Positions 26,466 through 34,316 of a stretch of 64,000 nt of DNA are shown here, piece after piece. Each line of letters starts with the position of its first letter. Position 1 is the stretch's first letter. The position numbers were made by a program, and so were the translations under genes. The notes beneath the pieces are model-generated. The model was given only the letters and a program-made list of their open reading frames with translations, was not told the origin of the DNA and made no database searches. The stretch comes from Lachnoclostridium sp. An138 (GTDB taxonomy: Bacteria > Bacillota > Clostridia > Lachnospirales > Lachnospiraceae), in assembly GCF_002160765.1 (NCBI RefSeq), contig NZ_NFLF01000002.1, positions 62,001-126,000 of the forward strand. The letters are read 5' to 3'.

Positions 26466-27542
26466 TCAGGTCAAATCGCCATAACTGTAAGCTTTCGGCG
26501 CCATCTCCTCAAAATTCTGGTAAGTTACGATAAAGCCAGGCAGATCAATCGTCGCTCCGTCCTCCTGCTCCTCTCCGTTCAGAATCTTGTAAGCGTATTC
26601 CACGCCCCACTGTCCGCATACCTGTGCGTCAATGACAGCGTCCGCCTCTACATATCCGTCCTTAATCGCCTGCAGTCCGTTGGAATCTCCATCCATGGAG
26701 AGCACCATCACATGCCCTTCTTCACCGATTTGTTTCCAGGCTCCTATCTGATCCAGGGCACTTTGAATACAAGGCAGATACATATCCGAAGGCGTCAGTA
26801 TCAGATCGATGTCATCGTTGGCAGAAAGAGCGTTCTGCAGCCCCTTCAGAGCCGTGTCCTGATTCCAGTCGCCAGGGATCTCAGCTACCAGCTCAAAAGT
26901 ATCCGGGTACGCCGCGATCGCGTCGCGCATGGCATTCAGACAGTTCACTGCGTAGGAATCTGACATGCTTCCCACCATTACAAGTGTCTTCAGGGGCGCT
27001 TCCAGATTCGCACAATCCTCAGACTGAGAAAACTCCTCCACAAGCTGGTAGGCCAGATCATAGGAATTGTTGATGATCTGCTTAGAGGGTGTCGCTCCAT
27101 CCACAATTCTGTCTACCATGACCACTGGGATTCCCGCATCCATGGCCTTCTGTACAGACGCTGCTATCGCGACGGAATCCTCCGGGTTGCAAATAATCGC
27201 ATCTACCTGCTGGGCGATCAGGTTTTCCATCTGCTGCGCCTGTTTCGTAGAATCATTTTCCGCATTCAGCAGCACAATCTCTATTCCCATCTCCTCGGCC
27301 GTCTCATTGATTCCGTCAATCATCGCACTATAATATCCTGTAATGAAACTGACGGTCACGCCAAAGGTCAGATCCTCCGCAGCCACCGCCGTGCTGTCCG
27401 CAGGATCCGCCGTCTCCGAATCGGAGCCGCTTTCTTCTGTATCCGCCGTCTCTCCAGACGTTCCGCTTTCCTGTCCGCCGCAGGCTGCCATGTTCAGCAT
27501 AAGAACCGCCGCAAGAATCACTGATAACATTTTCTTTTTCAT
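26466..27542 (-). CDS. Sugar-binding lipoprotein of the ABC transporter
   Basis: A 358-residue periplasmic-binding-protein-like lipoprotein. The signal peptide MKKKMLSVILAAVLMLNMAAC ends in a lipobox (cysteine 21), followed by an acidic, serine-rich linker. The mature part has LTFGVTVSFITGYYSAMIDGI, LIAQQVDAIICNPEDSVAI, VVMVDRIVDGATP and TPSDMYLPCIQSAL, as in type 1 binding proteins for ribose, galactose or related sugars. It is the first gene of the operon, 57 bases downstream of the LacI-type operator, with AAGGAGG at the start. The ligand cannot be inferred from sequence. Confidence 0.93.
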   Translation of the reverse strand: MKKKMLSVILAAVLMLNMAACGGQESGTSGETADTEESGSDSETADPADSTAVAAEDLTFGVTVSFITGYYSAMIDGINETAEEMGIEIVLLNAENDSTKQAQQMENLIAQQVDAIICNPEDSVAIAASVQKAMDAGIPVVMVDRIVDGATPSKQIINNSYDLAYQLVEEFSQSEDCANLEAPLKTLVMVGSMSDSYAVNCLNAMRDAIAAYPDTFELVAEIPGDWNQDTALKGLQNALSANDDIDLILTPSDMYLPCIQSALDQIGAWKQIGEEGHVMVLSMDGDSNGLQAIKDGYVEADAVIDAQVCGQWGVEYAYKILNGEEQEDGATIDLPGFIVTYQNFEEMAPKAYSYGDLT

Positions 27543-27598
27543 GTCATTTCCTCCTTTTTGTTTTGAGCTGCCGCATGTCCGGTTGTTTTGAACGGGTT

Positions 27599-27614
27599 AC
27601 TAAATCGCTTTAGT
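27599..27614. promoter_or_regulatory. LacI-family operator upstream of the ABC operon
   Basis: ACTAAATCGCTTTAGT is a near-perfect palindrome with a central CG, typical of LacI/PurR-family operators. It lies 2 bases downstream of the -10 hexamer of the ABC promoter, so bound repressor would block initiation. Two further copies lie upstream of the gene at 29027. Confidence 0.85.
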
Positions 27615-27616
27615 TA

Positions 27617-27646
27617 ATTATAGATGATGCCCCTGCTTCATGTCAA
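27617..27646 (-). promoter_or_regulatory. Promoter of the ABC transporter operon
   Basis: The minus strand shows TTGACA (27641-27646), an 18-base spacer and TATAAT (27617-27622), both consensus. The start of the binding-protein gene is 75 bases further on, with the operator between them. Confidence 0.9.
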
Positions 27647-27665
27647 CAGAATTTTCTGAAAACGT

Positions 27666-27705
27666 AAAAAAACGGCAGATTTATCGAAAAAATCCGCCGT
27701 TTTTT
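27666..27705. terminator. Intrinsic terminator after the lacI-type gene
   Basis: A hairpin with arms AAAAAACGGC(G/A)GATTT and a 4-base loop, flanked by A and T tracts on both sides. It lies 26 bases after the regulator's stop on the minus strand and upstream of the ABC promoter, and so insulates the two. Confidence 0.9.
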
Positions 27706-27730
27706 ATGCAATGTGTATAAACTTATTGGA

Positions 27731-28759
27731 TCATGGATTTAGGCTGTGAACTGATTTTCTTACAATCAATTCTCCCGCGTCCATGCAGAAAACCTCCCCC
27801 TCCGACTTACCTTCTATGATATTGTGCAGTATTTCCACTGCCTTTTCCCCCATGTAAGCGGTATCCACACGCAGCGTCGTCAGCGGCGGAATATAGTATT
27901 TTGCCACAGAAATGTCATCGATTGAGATAATGGAAACATCCTCCGGTACGGAGGCCCCCATCTGCACTAATCCGCTGATGGCTCCGATCGCAGTCAGATC
28001 ATTCACACAGAAGATCGCTGTGGGCAGATGCTCTCTGCTCAGCTTTTCCTTCAAGGTATTTTGGACGGCCTCCGGCACGTTGATACCGTCATCGGCCGCA
28101 CTTAAGATCCACTCCGCACGGATCGGCAGGTTCTTTTCCGAAAGGGCTCTCTGGTAGCCCTTCAGGCAGCGCAGATAAAACTCTGGCAACGATTCAATGC
28201 CCAGAAACGCGATGTCCCTGTGTCCCTGCCCAATCAGATACATACATACCTGGTATGCAAGCTCCTCATACCGCATCATAATGCACGGATAAGGCGGATT
28301 CTGCATGTGGGAGTCAATTGCGACCATCGGAATCTTATTTTCCTTGAGCGTCGCATATATCACTGGATCAATATCATGCATCACCAATGCGCCGTCGATG
28401 TCTCCCTGGCCTATCACCGTCGTCAAGTAATCCCGGTTTTTCAGATTCATCTCCGGCAGCAGCATGATATTATAGCCCATGCTGTTCGCCTTACAGACAG
28501 CGGCCTTAACCGTCCCGTTGGCGAACGCATCCGTAAACATCGCATATGTCTCACTGTTGATAAACGCTATATTGAAGCTGCGCTTCATGCTGAGGCGCCT
28601 GGAATTGATATTCGGTATATACCCCTCCTGCTTGATGATCTCCTGCACCTTCCGGCGTGTCTCCTCGCTGACGCCCTCCCGGTTATTCAACACGAAGGAA
28701 ACTGCCGTCGGAGACACACCCGCAAGCTGGGATATTTTCTTTATATTCACTGATTTCAA
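27731..28759 (-). CDS. LacI-family transcriptional regulator
   Basis: A 342-residue repressor. The N-terminal helix-turn-helix reads VNIKKISQLAGVSPTAVSFVLN with hinge NINSRRLSMKRS, followed by a sugar-sensing domain (DGALVMHDIDPVIY, PEDVSIISIDDISVAKYYIPPLTTL). The frame remains open far upstream, but LacI proteins begin just before this HTH. A TTG at 28759 has AAAGGAG eight bases upstream and gives the normal length, so I take TTG as the start. It is divergent from the NagB-like and kinase genes and in line with the ABC operon. Three matching palindromes at both promoters make it the probable repressor of both arms. Confidence 0.92.
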   Translation of the reverse strand: MKSVNIKKISQLAGVSPTAVSFVLNNREGVSEETRRKVQEIIKQEGYIPNINSRRLSMKRSFNIAFINSETYAMFTDAFANGTVKAAVCKANSMGYNIMLLPEMNLKNRDYLTTVIGQGDIDGALVMHDIDPVIYATLKENKIPMVAIDSHMQNPPYPCIMMRYEELAYQVCMYLIGQGHRDIAFLGIESLPEFYLRCLKGYQRALSEKNLPIRAEWILSAADDGINVPEAVQNTLKEKLSREHLPTAIFCVNDLTAIGAISGLVQMGASVPEDVSIISIDDISVAKYYIPPLTTLRVDTAYMGEKAVEILHNIIEGKSEGEVFCMDAGELIVRKSVHSLNP

Positions 28760-28927
28760 GCATCTGACTCCTTTCTCATCACCTTTGTCATCGTCTGTTA
28801 ACCTCCCATCGTTCTTTGTCGCTCTCATGGAAATACATACGGTCCGGTTGGGAACAGCCAGGCCGGCGCGATACAAGATCTGATTTTTATTATATCATAA
28901 ATTTACAAAAAAGAAAGGGAAAAATCG

Positions 28928-28943
28928 ATAAAACGGTTTAGTA
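28928..28943. promoter_or_regulatory. LacI-family operator, distal copy
   Basis: GATAAAACGGTTTAGT matches the palindrome seen at 27599 in 13 of 16 positions by eye. It lies 9 bases upstream of the -35 hexamer of the promoter for the gene at 29027, and between that promoter and the lacI-type gene. Confidence 0.75.
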
Positions 28944-28951
28944 AAAACCAT

Positions 28952-28980
28952 TGACACCTGATTTTTTGTCCGTTATACTA
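28952..28980 (+). promoter_or_regulatory. Promoter of the NagB-like and kinase genes
   Basis: TTGACA (28952-28957), a 17-base spacer and TATACT (28975-28980) on the plus strand, close to consensus. The coding start is 47 bases downstream. Confidence 0.9.
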
Positions 28981-28993
28981 AAACGGTAAAGTC
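28978..28993. promoter_or_regulatory. LacI-family operator, proximal copy
   Basis: ACTAAAACGGTAAAGT resembles the palindrome at 27599 and overlaps the last bases of the -10 hexamer. This is the position from which a repressor blocks RNA polymerase. Its centre is 50 bases from that of the distal copy, so looping or cooperative binding is possible. Confidence 0.8.
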
Positions 28994-29026
28994 AAAATTT
29001 CAGCTTCTAAAAAGGAGGTATTTGTT

Positions 29027-29941
29027 ATGGAATATGCCATTACGAAGGAACAGCTTCGCCGCTGGTGTTCCGTTCCCCGCAGCGCTCTTTTTTCTCATCC
29101 TGATCGCAAAATAGATCGGATTGACATGCTGCCCACAAAGGCAGAAACTATGGAGCATATCGGCAATCTGATGGCCGACGAGATAATCGCCAACAATCAG
29201 GCCGGTAAAATTACCCGCTGGATCCTGCCCGCGGGACCGCTCGACCAGTACAAAACCTTCTGCCGCCGTGTCAACGAGGAGCGCATCAGTCTGAAAAACC
29301 TCTATGTTTTTCACATGGACGAATGGCTTGACTGGCAAAGCCGCCCCTATCCGGTCCAATATGCCTACAACAGTCTGCGCGGCATCATGCTTCATGACTT
29401 CTACGGACAGATTGATGAAGCTTTGAATGTACCGGAGGACCAGCGGATATGGCCTGATATGCACAATCTGGATTATTTCGATGAAAAGGTAGAGGAGCTG
29501 GGCGGTATCGATACAGTCTGGGCAGGCATCGGCTGCAAAGGATTGATCGCCTTCTGTGAATCCCCCCGTGATCCCTATCACCGGATTACTATGGAAGAAT
29601 TCGCCGCATCCAGGACACGAATCGTACATATCAATCCCGACACGATTGTTGCCCTCTCTGAGCGCGAGGCCGGCGGCTGCTATGACGCGATCCCTCCTAT
29701 GGCCATCACTCTGGGCTTTTGCTCTATCCTGAAAGCCAGACGTATTGTATTCATGATTACGACAGGTTCCTGGAAACAGACCGTCATCCGGGTCCTTTTA
29801 TTTGGACAGCCTACCTTGGAATATCCGGCTACCCTCCTTGTAGACCGCATTCCTGAAAAAATATTGTGCTGTGATGAGGCCACAGCCTCCCACCCCATGG
29901 AAACTGACAACGGCTTTTATTCCTCTGAATTACGGTACTAA
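29027..29941 (+). CDS. NagB-like sugar-phosphate isomerase/deaminase family protein, divergent active site
   Basis: A 304-residue protein of the glucosamine-6-phosphate deaminase/6-phosphogluconolactonase superfamily. Shared segments are WILPAGPLDQY (phosphate loop), VFHMDEWL (NMDEY in NagB) and AGIGCKGLIAFCESP, which aligns with GGVGNDGHIAFNEP. PPMAITLGFCSILKARRIVFMITTGSWKQ also matches. In NagB the second of these, NDGH, holds the catalytic aspartate and histidine; here they are lysine and leucine, while the glutamate is kept. A standard GlcN6P deaminase activity is thus doubtful. The start has AAGGAGG upstream. It is the first gene of the divergent arm of the LacI regulon, with a PfkB kinase 3 bases behind it. 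Confidence 0.85.
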   Translation: MEYAITKEQLRRWCSVPRSALFSHPDRKIDRIDMLPTKAETMEHIGNLMADEIIANNQAGKITRWILPAGPLDQYKTFCRRVNEERISLKNLYVFHMDEWLDWQSRPYPVQYAYNSLRGIMLHDFYGQIDEALNVPEDQRIWPDMHNLDYFDEKVEELGGIDTVWAGIGCKGLIAFCESPRDPYHRITMEEFAASRTRIVHINPDTIVALSEREAGGCYDAIPPMAITLGFCSILKARRIVFMITTGSWKQTVIRVLLFGQPTLEYPATLLVDRIPEKILCCDEATASHPMETDNGFYSSELRY

Positions 29942-29944
29942 AAA

Positions 29945-30985
29945 ATGAACGAAATATCCAACGCCAACTTATCTGACGGCCACGGCTCTAAAACTCCTAT
30001 TTCCAATGAGCCTGCACAGGTTCTTGTATTCCACTCCCACGGAGTCGGACAATTGATTAAGCTCTCTCATTTCCCGGAAAACGGAGAAACTCTGTGGAGT
30101 TCCTCCTGGGAAATCGGCGATGACGGAGCCAAAGGTTCCAATACAGCTGCCGCTTTGGAGCGCCTCGGCGTACGGACGGCCTTTGTCAGCAAAATCGGCA
30201 CTGACATCTGGGGACATATCGGTGAGGAGCTTCTGAAAGAAAACGGGATTTCCTGCGAAGCTCTGATTCGCGAACCCTCCATGTCCACGCAAATCGGAGC
30301 GATCCTGGTGGACCGCTCCGGCAGCAATTCTATACTTCTCGGAGGAGAGGCAGCCTGCTTCTCTACATCAGAAATCCACCACGGCATCCGCCAGTATCCG
30401 GAAGCCAAATACCTGATTACAGGCTTTGAAATCCGAATTTCCGATGCCCTGGAAGCAGCCTCCTATGCCAAAAACATGGGGAAATATGTAATTCTGAATC
30501 CTTCCCCTGCTCCCGAAGGGGATATTGGAAGACTTGACTTTGTTGATCTGCTAGTGGTAAACCAGACGGAAAGAGATGCTCTGCTGGCGTTGAAGAGCTG
30601 TCACCCCGCCGCCTGCACAGGAAAAGGCCATTCCTCCCTGAACTCCTATGACGTCCAGAGCATTCGGCAGCTTCAAAAACTATATGGCTGTGCACGCATC
30701 ATATTGACTTTGGGCGGAAACGGCTGCCTTCTGCTTGACAAGAATCAGGTTTTCTCCTTTCCCGCCCACCCTGTCCCTGTCACGGACACCTCCGGGGCCG
30801 GAGATTCCTTCCTGGCCGCTGTGACGGCTGCTCTTGTGCGCAGAATACCGCTTAACAAAGGGTGCGAGCTGGCAAGTCTGTATGCTGCCCAGACCGTACA
30901 GAAATGGGGAACCTTTCCAGCCTTTTCCACCTTAGAGGAGATGATTTCTTTATACCCTGAACTTTTTTCGCTACTGAAGGCATAG
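29945..30985 (+). CDS. PfkB-family carbohydrate kinase
   Basis: A 346-residue kinase of the ribokinase/PfkB family. It shows DDGAKGSNTAAALERLG near residue 58 (the family's G-x-K-G-x-N segment), GILPxxN-like VVNQTERDAL, LGGNGCLLLD, and the C-terminal signature DTSGAGDSFLAA with the catalytic aspartate. It would phosphorylate the sugar brought in by the ABC transporter, giving a substrate for the NagB-like partner. No clear ribosome binding site precedes the ATG at 29945, so it may rely on coupling with the gene before it, or start later. The first 20 residues are not conserved-looking. Confidence 0.88.
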   Translation: MNEISNANLSDGHGSKTPISNEPAQVLVFHSHGVGQLIKLSHFPENGETLWSSSWEIGDDGAKGSNTAAALERLGVRTAFVSKIGTDIWGHIGEELLKENGISCEALIREPSMSTQIGAILVDRSGSNSILLGGEAACFSTSEIHHGIRQYPEAKYLITGFEIRISDALEAASYAKNMGKYVILNPSPAPEGDIGRLDFVDLLVVNQTERDALLALKSCHPAACTGKGHSSLNSYDVQSIRQLQKLYGCARIILTLGGNGCLLLDKNQVFSFPAHPVPVTDTSGAGDSFLAAVTAALVRRIPLNKGCELASLYAAQTVQKWGTFPAFSTLEEMISLYPELFSLLKA

Positions 30986-31005
30986 CACCAAAAACGCAGG
31001 CCAGC

Positions 31006-31077
31006 ACACTGGCAGCTTCTGCACTCTCTGAAACCAGACAGCGAGGGGCCTGTCTAAAGTCAGATGCCTGCCAGTGT
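31006..31077. repeat. Inverted repeat downstream of the kinase gene
   Basis: acactggcag at 31006-31015 is complementary to ctgccagtgt at 31068-31077, with 52 bases between. There is no T tract after either arm, so it is not a clear terminator. It is the only structure seen soon after the kinase stop. Confidence 0.5.
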
Positions 31078-31155
31078 ACGGAACTGTTCTATCGTTTTGG
31101 CCTTTGCCACAATCTTAAGCCATGCCCGCAGCTTCTCCATATCTGTCTCTTTCAT
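31060..31155 (-). CDS. Possible 31-residue small protein, unknown
   Basis: A short frame starting MKETDMEKLRAWLKIVAKAK and ending in RTLAGI, with AGGAG five bases before the ATG. It is charged and probably helical. I do not recognise a family. It lies in a gene-poor, decayed region next to an insertion-sequence remnant and has no nearby promoter. It may be the tail of a degraded gene instead of a working small protein. Confidence 0.25.
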   Translation of the reverse strand: MKETDMEKLRAWLKIVAKAKTIEQFRTLAGI

Positions 31156-31362
31156 AATGCTCTCCTGATGCTCCTTTGATCTGATCTGTAAACTGTTCCA
31201 CCTCTCTATGAGGCATGTTCAAACGGACTTTTTTCACACAATCTGAATTCCTTCCCTCCTGCTTTCCATAAACTCCTCCTTTTCCTGAATTATAAAAAGC
31301 AGACTGCTGCTATTGACTTATAGTCATTATTGCGTCAGTGTACAAGAGACAACGTGCCTCAG

Positions 31363-31757
31363 TGAAGTGAACCCTAAAAGTTAGACAAGAGTTATGCGGC
31401 AAAGCCGTTTTTAATTCTGTATTGGACAGGGCTTAACCCATTCAGTTTTTCTTTGATTCGGTTGTGGTTATAGTATTCAAGATAGGCGTTTAGTTCCTGG
31501 CAAAACTCGTCTAATGATTGGAACGTCCATAGGTATAGCAATTCCTATTTGAACATTCTGAAGAAGTCTTCCATAACCGCATTGTCCAGACAGTTTCCCT
31601 TTCTGGACATACTTTGTCGAATGCCTTTTTGCGTGTATGCCCTTCCAGTACATACTGAACAACCGCTAATCTTAATTCCTCACTGAACAATTCTTTTCCC
31701 GTGGATTACTGCGCCCCTATCGTTGGCTTTCTTATCCTACTTTTGGGGTGCAGTTCA
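31363..31757. mobile_element. Decayed IS3-family element with both terminal inverted repeats
   Basis: The plus strand at 31363 (TGAAGTGAACCCTAAAAGT) and the minus strand at 31757 (TGAACTGCACCCCAAAAGT) are terminal inverted repeats that match at about 21 of 27 positions. Both are flanked by TCAG, a likely target duplication. At 395 bases the element is far shorter than a complete IS3-family element (about 1.2-1.5 kb). It joins the beginning of orfA directly to the end of orfB, so an internal deletion removed the middle. Confidence 0.82.
31392..31710 (-). pseudogene. IS3-family transposase remnant (orfA start joined to orfB end)
   Basis: Read on the minus strand, the 5' part translates as [22 protein letters not shown], the start of an IS150-like OrfA. 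The 3' part translates in pieces as [20 protein letters not shown], a stop codon, then a segment ending EYYNHNRIKEKLNGLSPVQYR and NGFAA, the C-terminus of an IS3 OrfB integrase. Frames shift between pieces and the catalytic core is largely missing. It cannot encode an active transposase. Confidence 0.85.
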
Positions 31758-32240
31758 TTCAGACAGGAGGTGTCGGGAAGAAATAGATAGTCTCTGGAAT
31801 TCATTCTTGAGAAGTTTAGGACAAGCCATCATCTTATTTCAGAAACTTCCGGCGAAAAGTAAGTGAGTATTCAAGAACTATGGAATAGAATCATAAAAAT
31901 AGCATATTTCATCCGTAGAACCCAACTATTCTCTACGGATGTAAATCAGGGAATCGACATTTATCACCCGCTTCCAGTATTAGTCGACAACCCAGTAAAA
32001 ATATAATTCAATTGTGAATTGGTCTCATTCACAAAGCAAATTTACACGGATTTGTGAATTGGAGCGAACAGTAACAGAATTACACATCGAATCAGCATTA
32101 AACAAAGGATAATATGAAACCAAAGAAATACAGAAAAACACTAAATGACTCTGCTATAACTGTGACGAAAGATTGGATGAGAATGATGCAAATCCTCCGA
32201 TTAAATGATAGAGCGATACTCTCTTTTTGTTTCTCAGCGC
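31758..32240. other. AT-rich stretch without a supported gene
   Basis: No convincing coding frame. The stretch holds a 10-base-pair hairpin at 31910-31941 (CATCCGTAGA and its complement around 12 bases). The 11-mer ttgtgaattgg occurs twice, at 32012 and 32052, with a partial inverted copy between them. Its base composition is clearly more AT-rich than the flanking genes, as in decayed or acquired DNA. Confidence 0.6.
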
Positions 32241-32296
32241 AAAAAAGAGCCCTTGCTCCATAGATGATTGTTCACCTACTTTGCAAAAGCTCTTTT
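32241..32296 (-). terminator. Intrinsic terminator after aspS
   Basis: On the minus strand, AAAAGAGC and GCTCTTTTTT form the stem, extended inward by a further four pairs after two mismatches, around a loop of about 26 bases. It lies 27 bases after the aspS stop and closes the apt-to-aspS gene string. Confidence 0.75.
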
Positions 32297-32322
32297 GTTG
32301 TCATCTGTTTCCTGAACCGCCG

Positions 32323-34089
32323 TCAGGCATTCTTCTCCGGCATTACCACCTGGATATGCACATCCTTCAGCTGCTGCGGGTCTACCTCGGCCGGAGCTCC
32401 CATCATAACGTCCTGGGCCGTCTTGTTCATGGGGAACGGAATGATCTCGCGGATGCTTTCCTCTCCCGCAATCAGCATTACCATACGGTCCACGCCCGGA
32501 GCGATGCCTGCGTGGGGCGGAGCTCCGTAGCAGAATGCGTTGTACATGGCCGGGAACTTGGCCTTCACATCGTCTTCGCCGAGGCCGACCAGCTCGAAAG
32601 CCTTTACCATGATTTCCGGATCATGGTTCCGGACAGCGCCGGAGGACAGCTCCACGCCGTTGCAAACCAAATCATACTGGTAAGCATAGATGTCAAGCGG
32701 GTCTTTCTCTGTCAGATCCTTCATGCCGCCCTGGGGCATGGAGAACGGATTGTGGCAGAATTCCAGCTTTCCGGACTCCTCGCCAATCTCGTACATGGGG
32801 AAGTCTACGATCCAGCAGAATTCGTAGCATTCCTTGTTCATATGGCCTTCCACCGTGTTGCCCAGCACCTTGCGGAGCACGCCTGCAGTCTTCTGGGCCG
32901 CGAGCTTCTTTCCTGCCGCCAGGCCCACGAAATCGCCGGGCTTTAAGGACAGCGCCTCGATCACAGCCTCTTTTCTGTCTGCCAGGAACTTGGAGATACC
33001 GCCGACCAGCTCGCCGTTCTCATCCAGGCGGAACCAGTAAGCCTTATTTCCGGTCTGCACCTCCACATCGGCACAGATCTTGTCAATCACCTTACGGGTG
33101 CCCTTGAAATCGCTGAATACCACAGCCTTTACGTTCTGTCCCTCAAAGGGTCCGAAGCCGCAGTCTGCCATACATGCAGTTGCGTCCTGCAGGGTCAGAT
33201 CGATGCGCAGATCCGGCTTGTCAGAGCCGTAGATTTCCATGGCGTCATGATAAGAAATCCGCTTAAAGGGCGCGCTGGAGGCTGTCTTGTATACGCCGTA
33301 TTTTGCGAAGATGGGCGGAAGCACATCTTCAAGCACGGAAAATACGTCATCCTGGCTTGCGAAAGCCATCTCCATATCCAGCTGATAGAATTCTCCCGGA
33401 GACCGGTCTGCTCTTGCGTCCTCGTCACGGAAGCAGGGCGCAATCTGGAAATAACGGTCGAAACCGGAGGTCATCAGAAGCTGTTTGAACTGCTGGGGCG
33501 CCTGGGGCAGAGCGTAAAACTTGCCCGGATGATTTCTGGACGGCACCAGGTAATCTCTTGCGCCCTCCGGAGAGGAACAGGTCAAAATCGGCGTTGTAAT
33601 CTCCAGGAATCCGTGCTCTGTCATGCTCTTGCGGAGCTCTGCCACCACATTGCAGCGCAGAACGATCCGATCTTTCACAGCCGGATTTCTCAGATCCAGA
33701 TAGCGGTATTTCAACCTTGCATTCTCATCTGCTTCCTTGGAATGGTTAATCTCAAAGGGAAGCTCGTTGTAACGGCAGCGGCCCAGCACCTGAATATCGG
33801 TGGGCACTACTTCGATCTCTCCGGTGGGAAGATTCGGGTTCTTGCTGGAACGCTCACGTACCACGCCGGTAATGGACAGGGTGGATTCCGTATTGACACC
33901 GGACAGACGGGCCATCATCTCCTCCGTCTCAATGACCGCCTGGGTCGTGCCGTAAAAGTCCCGCAGAATCAAAAATCCCAGATTCTTGCTGACCTTCCGC
34001 ATATTTTCATACCATCCCACAATGGTGACGGTCTTTCCTGCGTCAGAAAGCCGGAGCTCATTGCAGGTATGTGTTCTTGACTGAAACAT
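32323..34089 (-). CDS. aspS: Aspartyl-tRNA synthetase
   Basis: A 588-residue class II synthetase of the bacterial type. An N-terminal OB-fold anticodon-binding domain (VTIVGWYENMRKVSKNLGFLILRD) is followed by motif 2 (APCFRDEDARADRSPGEFYQLDMEM), the bacterial GAD insert (about residues 280-420) and motif 3 (GAPPHAGIAPGVDRMVMLI). Length matches the usual 585-600. It is the last gene of the string that begins at apt, and is separated from hisS by a 196-base palindromic element. Confidence 0.97.
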   Translation of the reverse strand: MFQSRTHTCNELRLSDAGKTVTIVGWYENMRKVSKNLGFLILRDFYGTTQAVIETEEMMARLSGVNTESTLSITGVVRERSSKNPNLPTGEIEVVPTDIQVLGRCRYNELPFEINHSKEADENARLKYRYLDLRNPAVKDRIVLRCNVVAELRKSMTEHGFLEITTPILTCSSPEGARDYLVPSRNHPGKFYALPQAPQQFKQLLMTSGFDRYFQIAPCFRDEDARADRSPGEFYQLDMEMAFASQDDVFSVLEDVLPPIFAKYGVYKTASSAPFKRISYHDAMEIYGSDKPDLRIDLTLQDATACMADCGFGPFEGQNVKAVVFSDFKGTRKVIDKICADVEVQTGNKAYWFRLDENGELVGGISKFLADRKEAVIEALSLKPGDFVGLAAGKKLAAQKTAGVLRKVLGNTVEGHMNKECYEFCWIVDFPMYEIGEESGKLEFCHNPFSMPQGGMKDLTEKDPLDIYAYQYDLVCNGVELSSGAVRNHDPEIMVKAFELVGLGEDDVKAKFPAMYNAFCYGAPPHAGIAPGVDRMVMLIAGEESIREIIPFPMNKTAQDVMMGAPAEVDPQQLKDVHIQVVMPEKNA

Positions 34090-34119
34090 CTCTTTTCTCC
34101 TCCTAAAATCTATTTAAAA

Positions 34120-34315
34120 GTTACTATTCACAGCCAATTCAGAAATGATAACAAATGTGTCGTGCTTGCACGTAAGCATTTGTTATCATTTCTGAATCAG
34201 GACTGTGAAGCAGTCACCCCACCCACATAAGCAGTCTTAGCTCCGTAAGGAGCGGGACTGAAGCCTCGAAGAGGCGACGAGTGCGCATGTGGGTGGAGTG
34301 GCTGTGAATAGTAAC
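34120..34315. repeat. Palindromic multi-hairpin element between hisS and aspS
   Basis: The outer arms GTTACTATTCACAGCCA (34120-34136) and its exact complement (34299-34315) enclose further perfect stems. One is a 21-base-pair hairpin at 34137-34197, capped by CGTGC-TT-GCACG. Another is CCACCCACAT (34219-34228) paired with 34287-34296. Small hairpins are GACTG/CAGTC (34201-34215), GCTCC/GGAGC and GCCTC/GAGGC. The whole folds as a branched cruciform on either strand. It fills nearly all of the hisS-aspS gap. It looks like a non-autonomous palindromic repeat (MITE-like) or a structured RNA segment within the operon transcript. Confidence 0.88.
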
Positions 34316-34316
34316 A

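Noticed and set aside
31910-31941. Perfect 10-base-pair hairpin as a terminator
   Set aside because: No T tract follows on either strand and no gene ends nearby.
32114-32263. 49-codon plus-strand frame starting MKPKKYRKTLNDSAI with AAAGGA upstream
   Set aside because: Short spacing to the ATG, no family similarity, and its end overlaps the aspS terminator.
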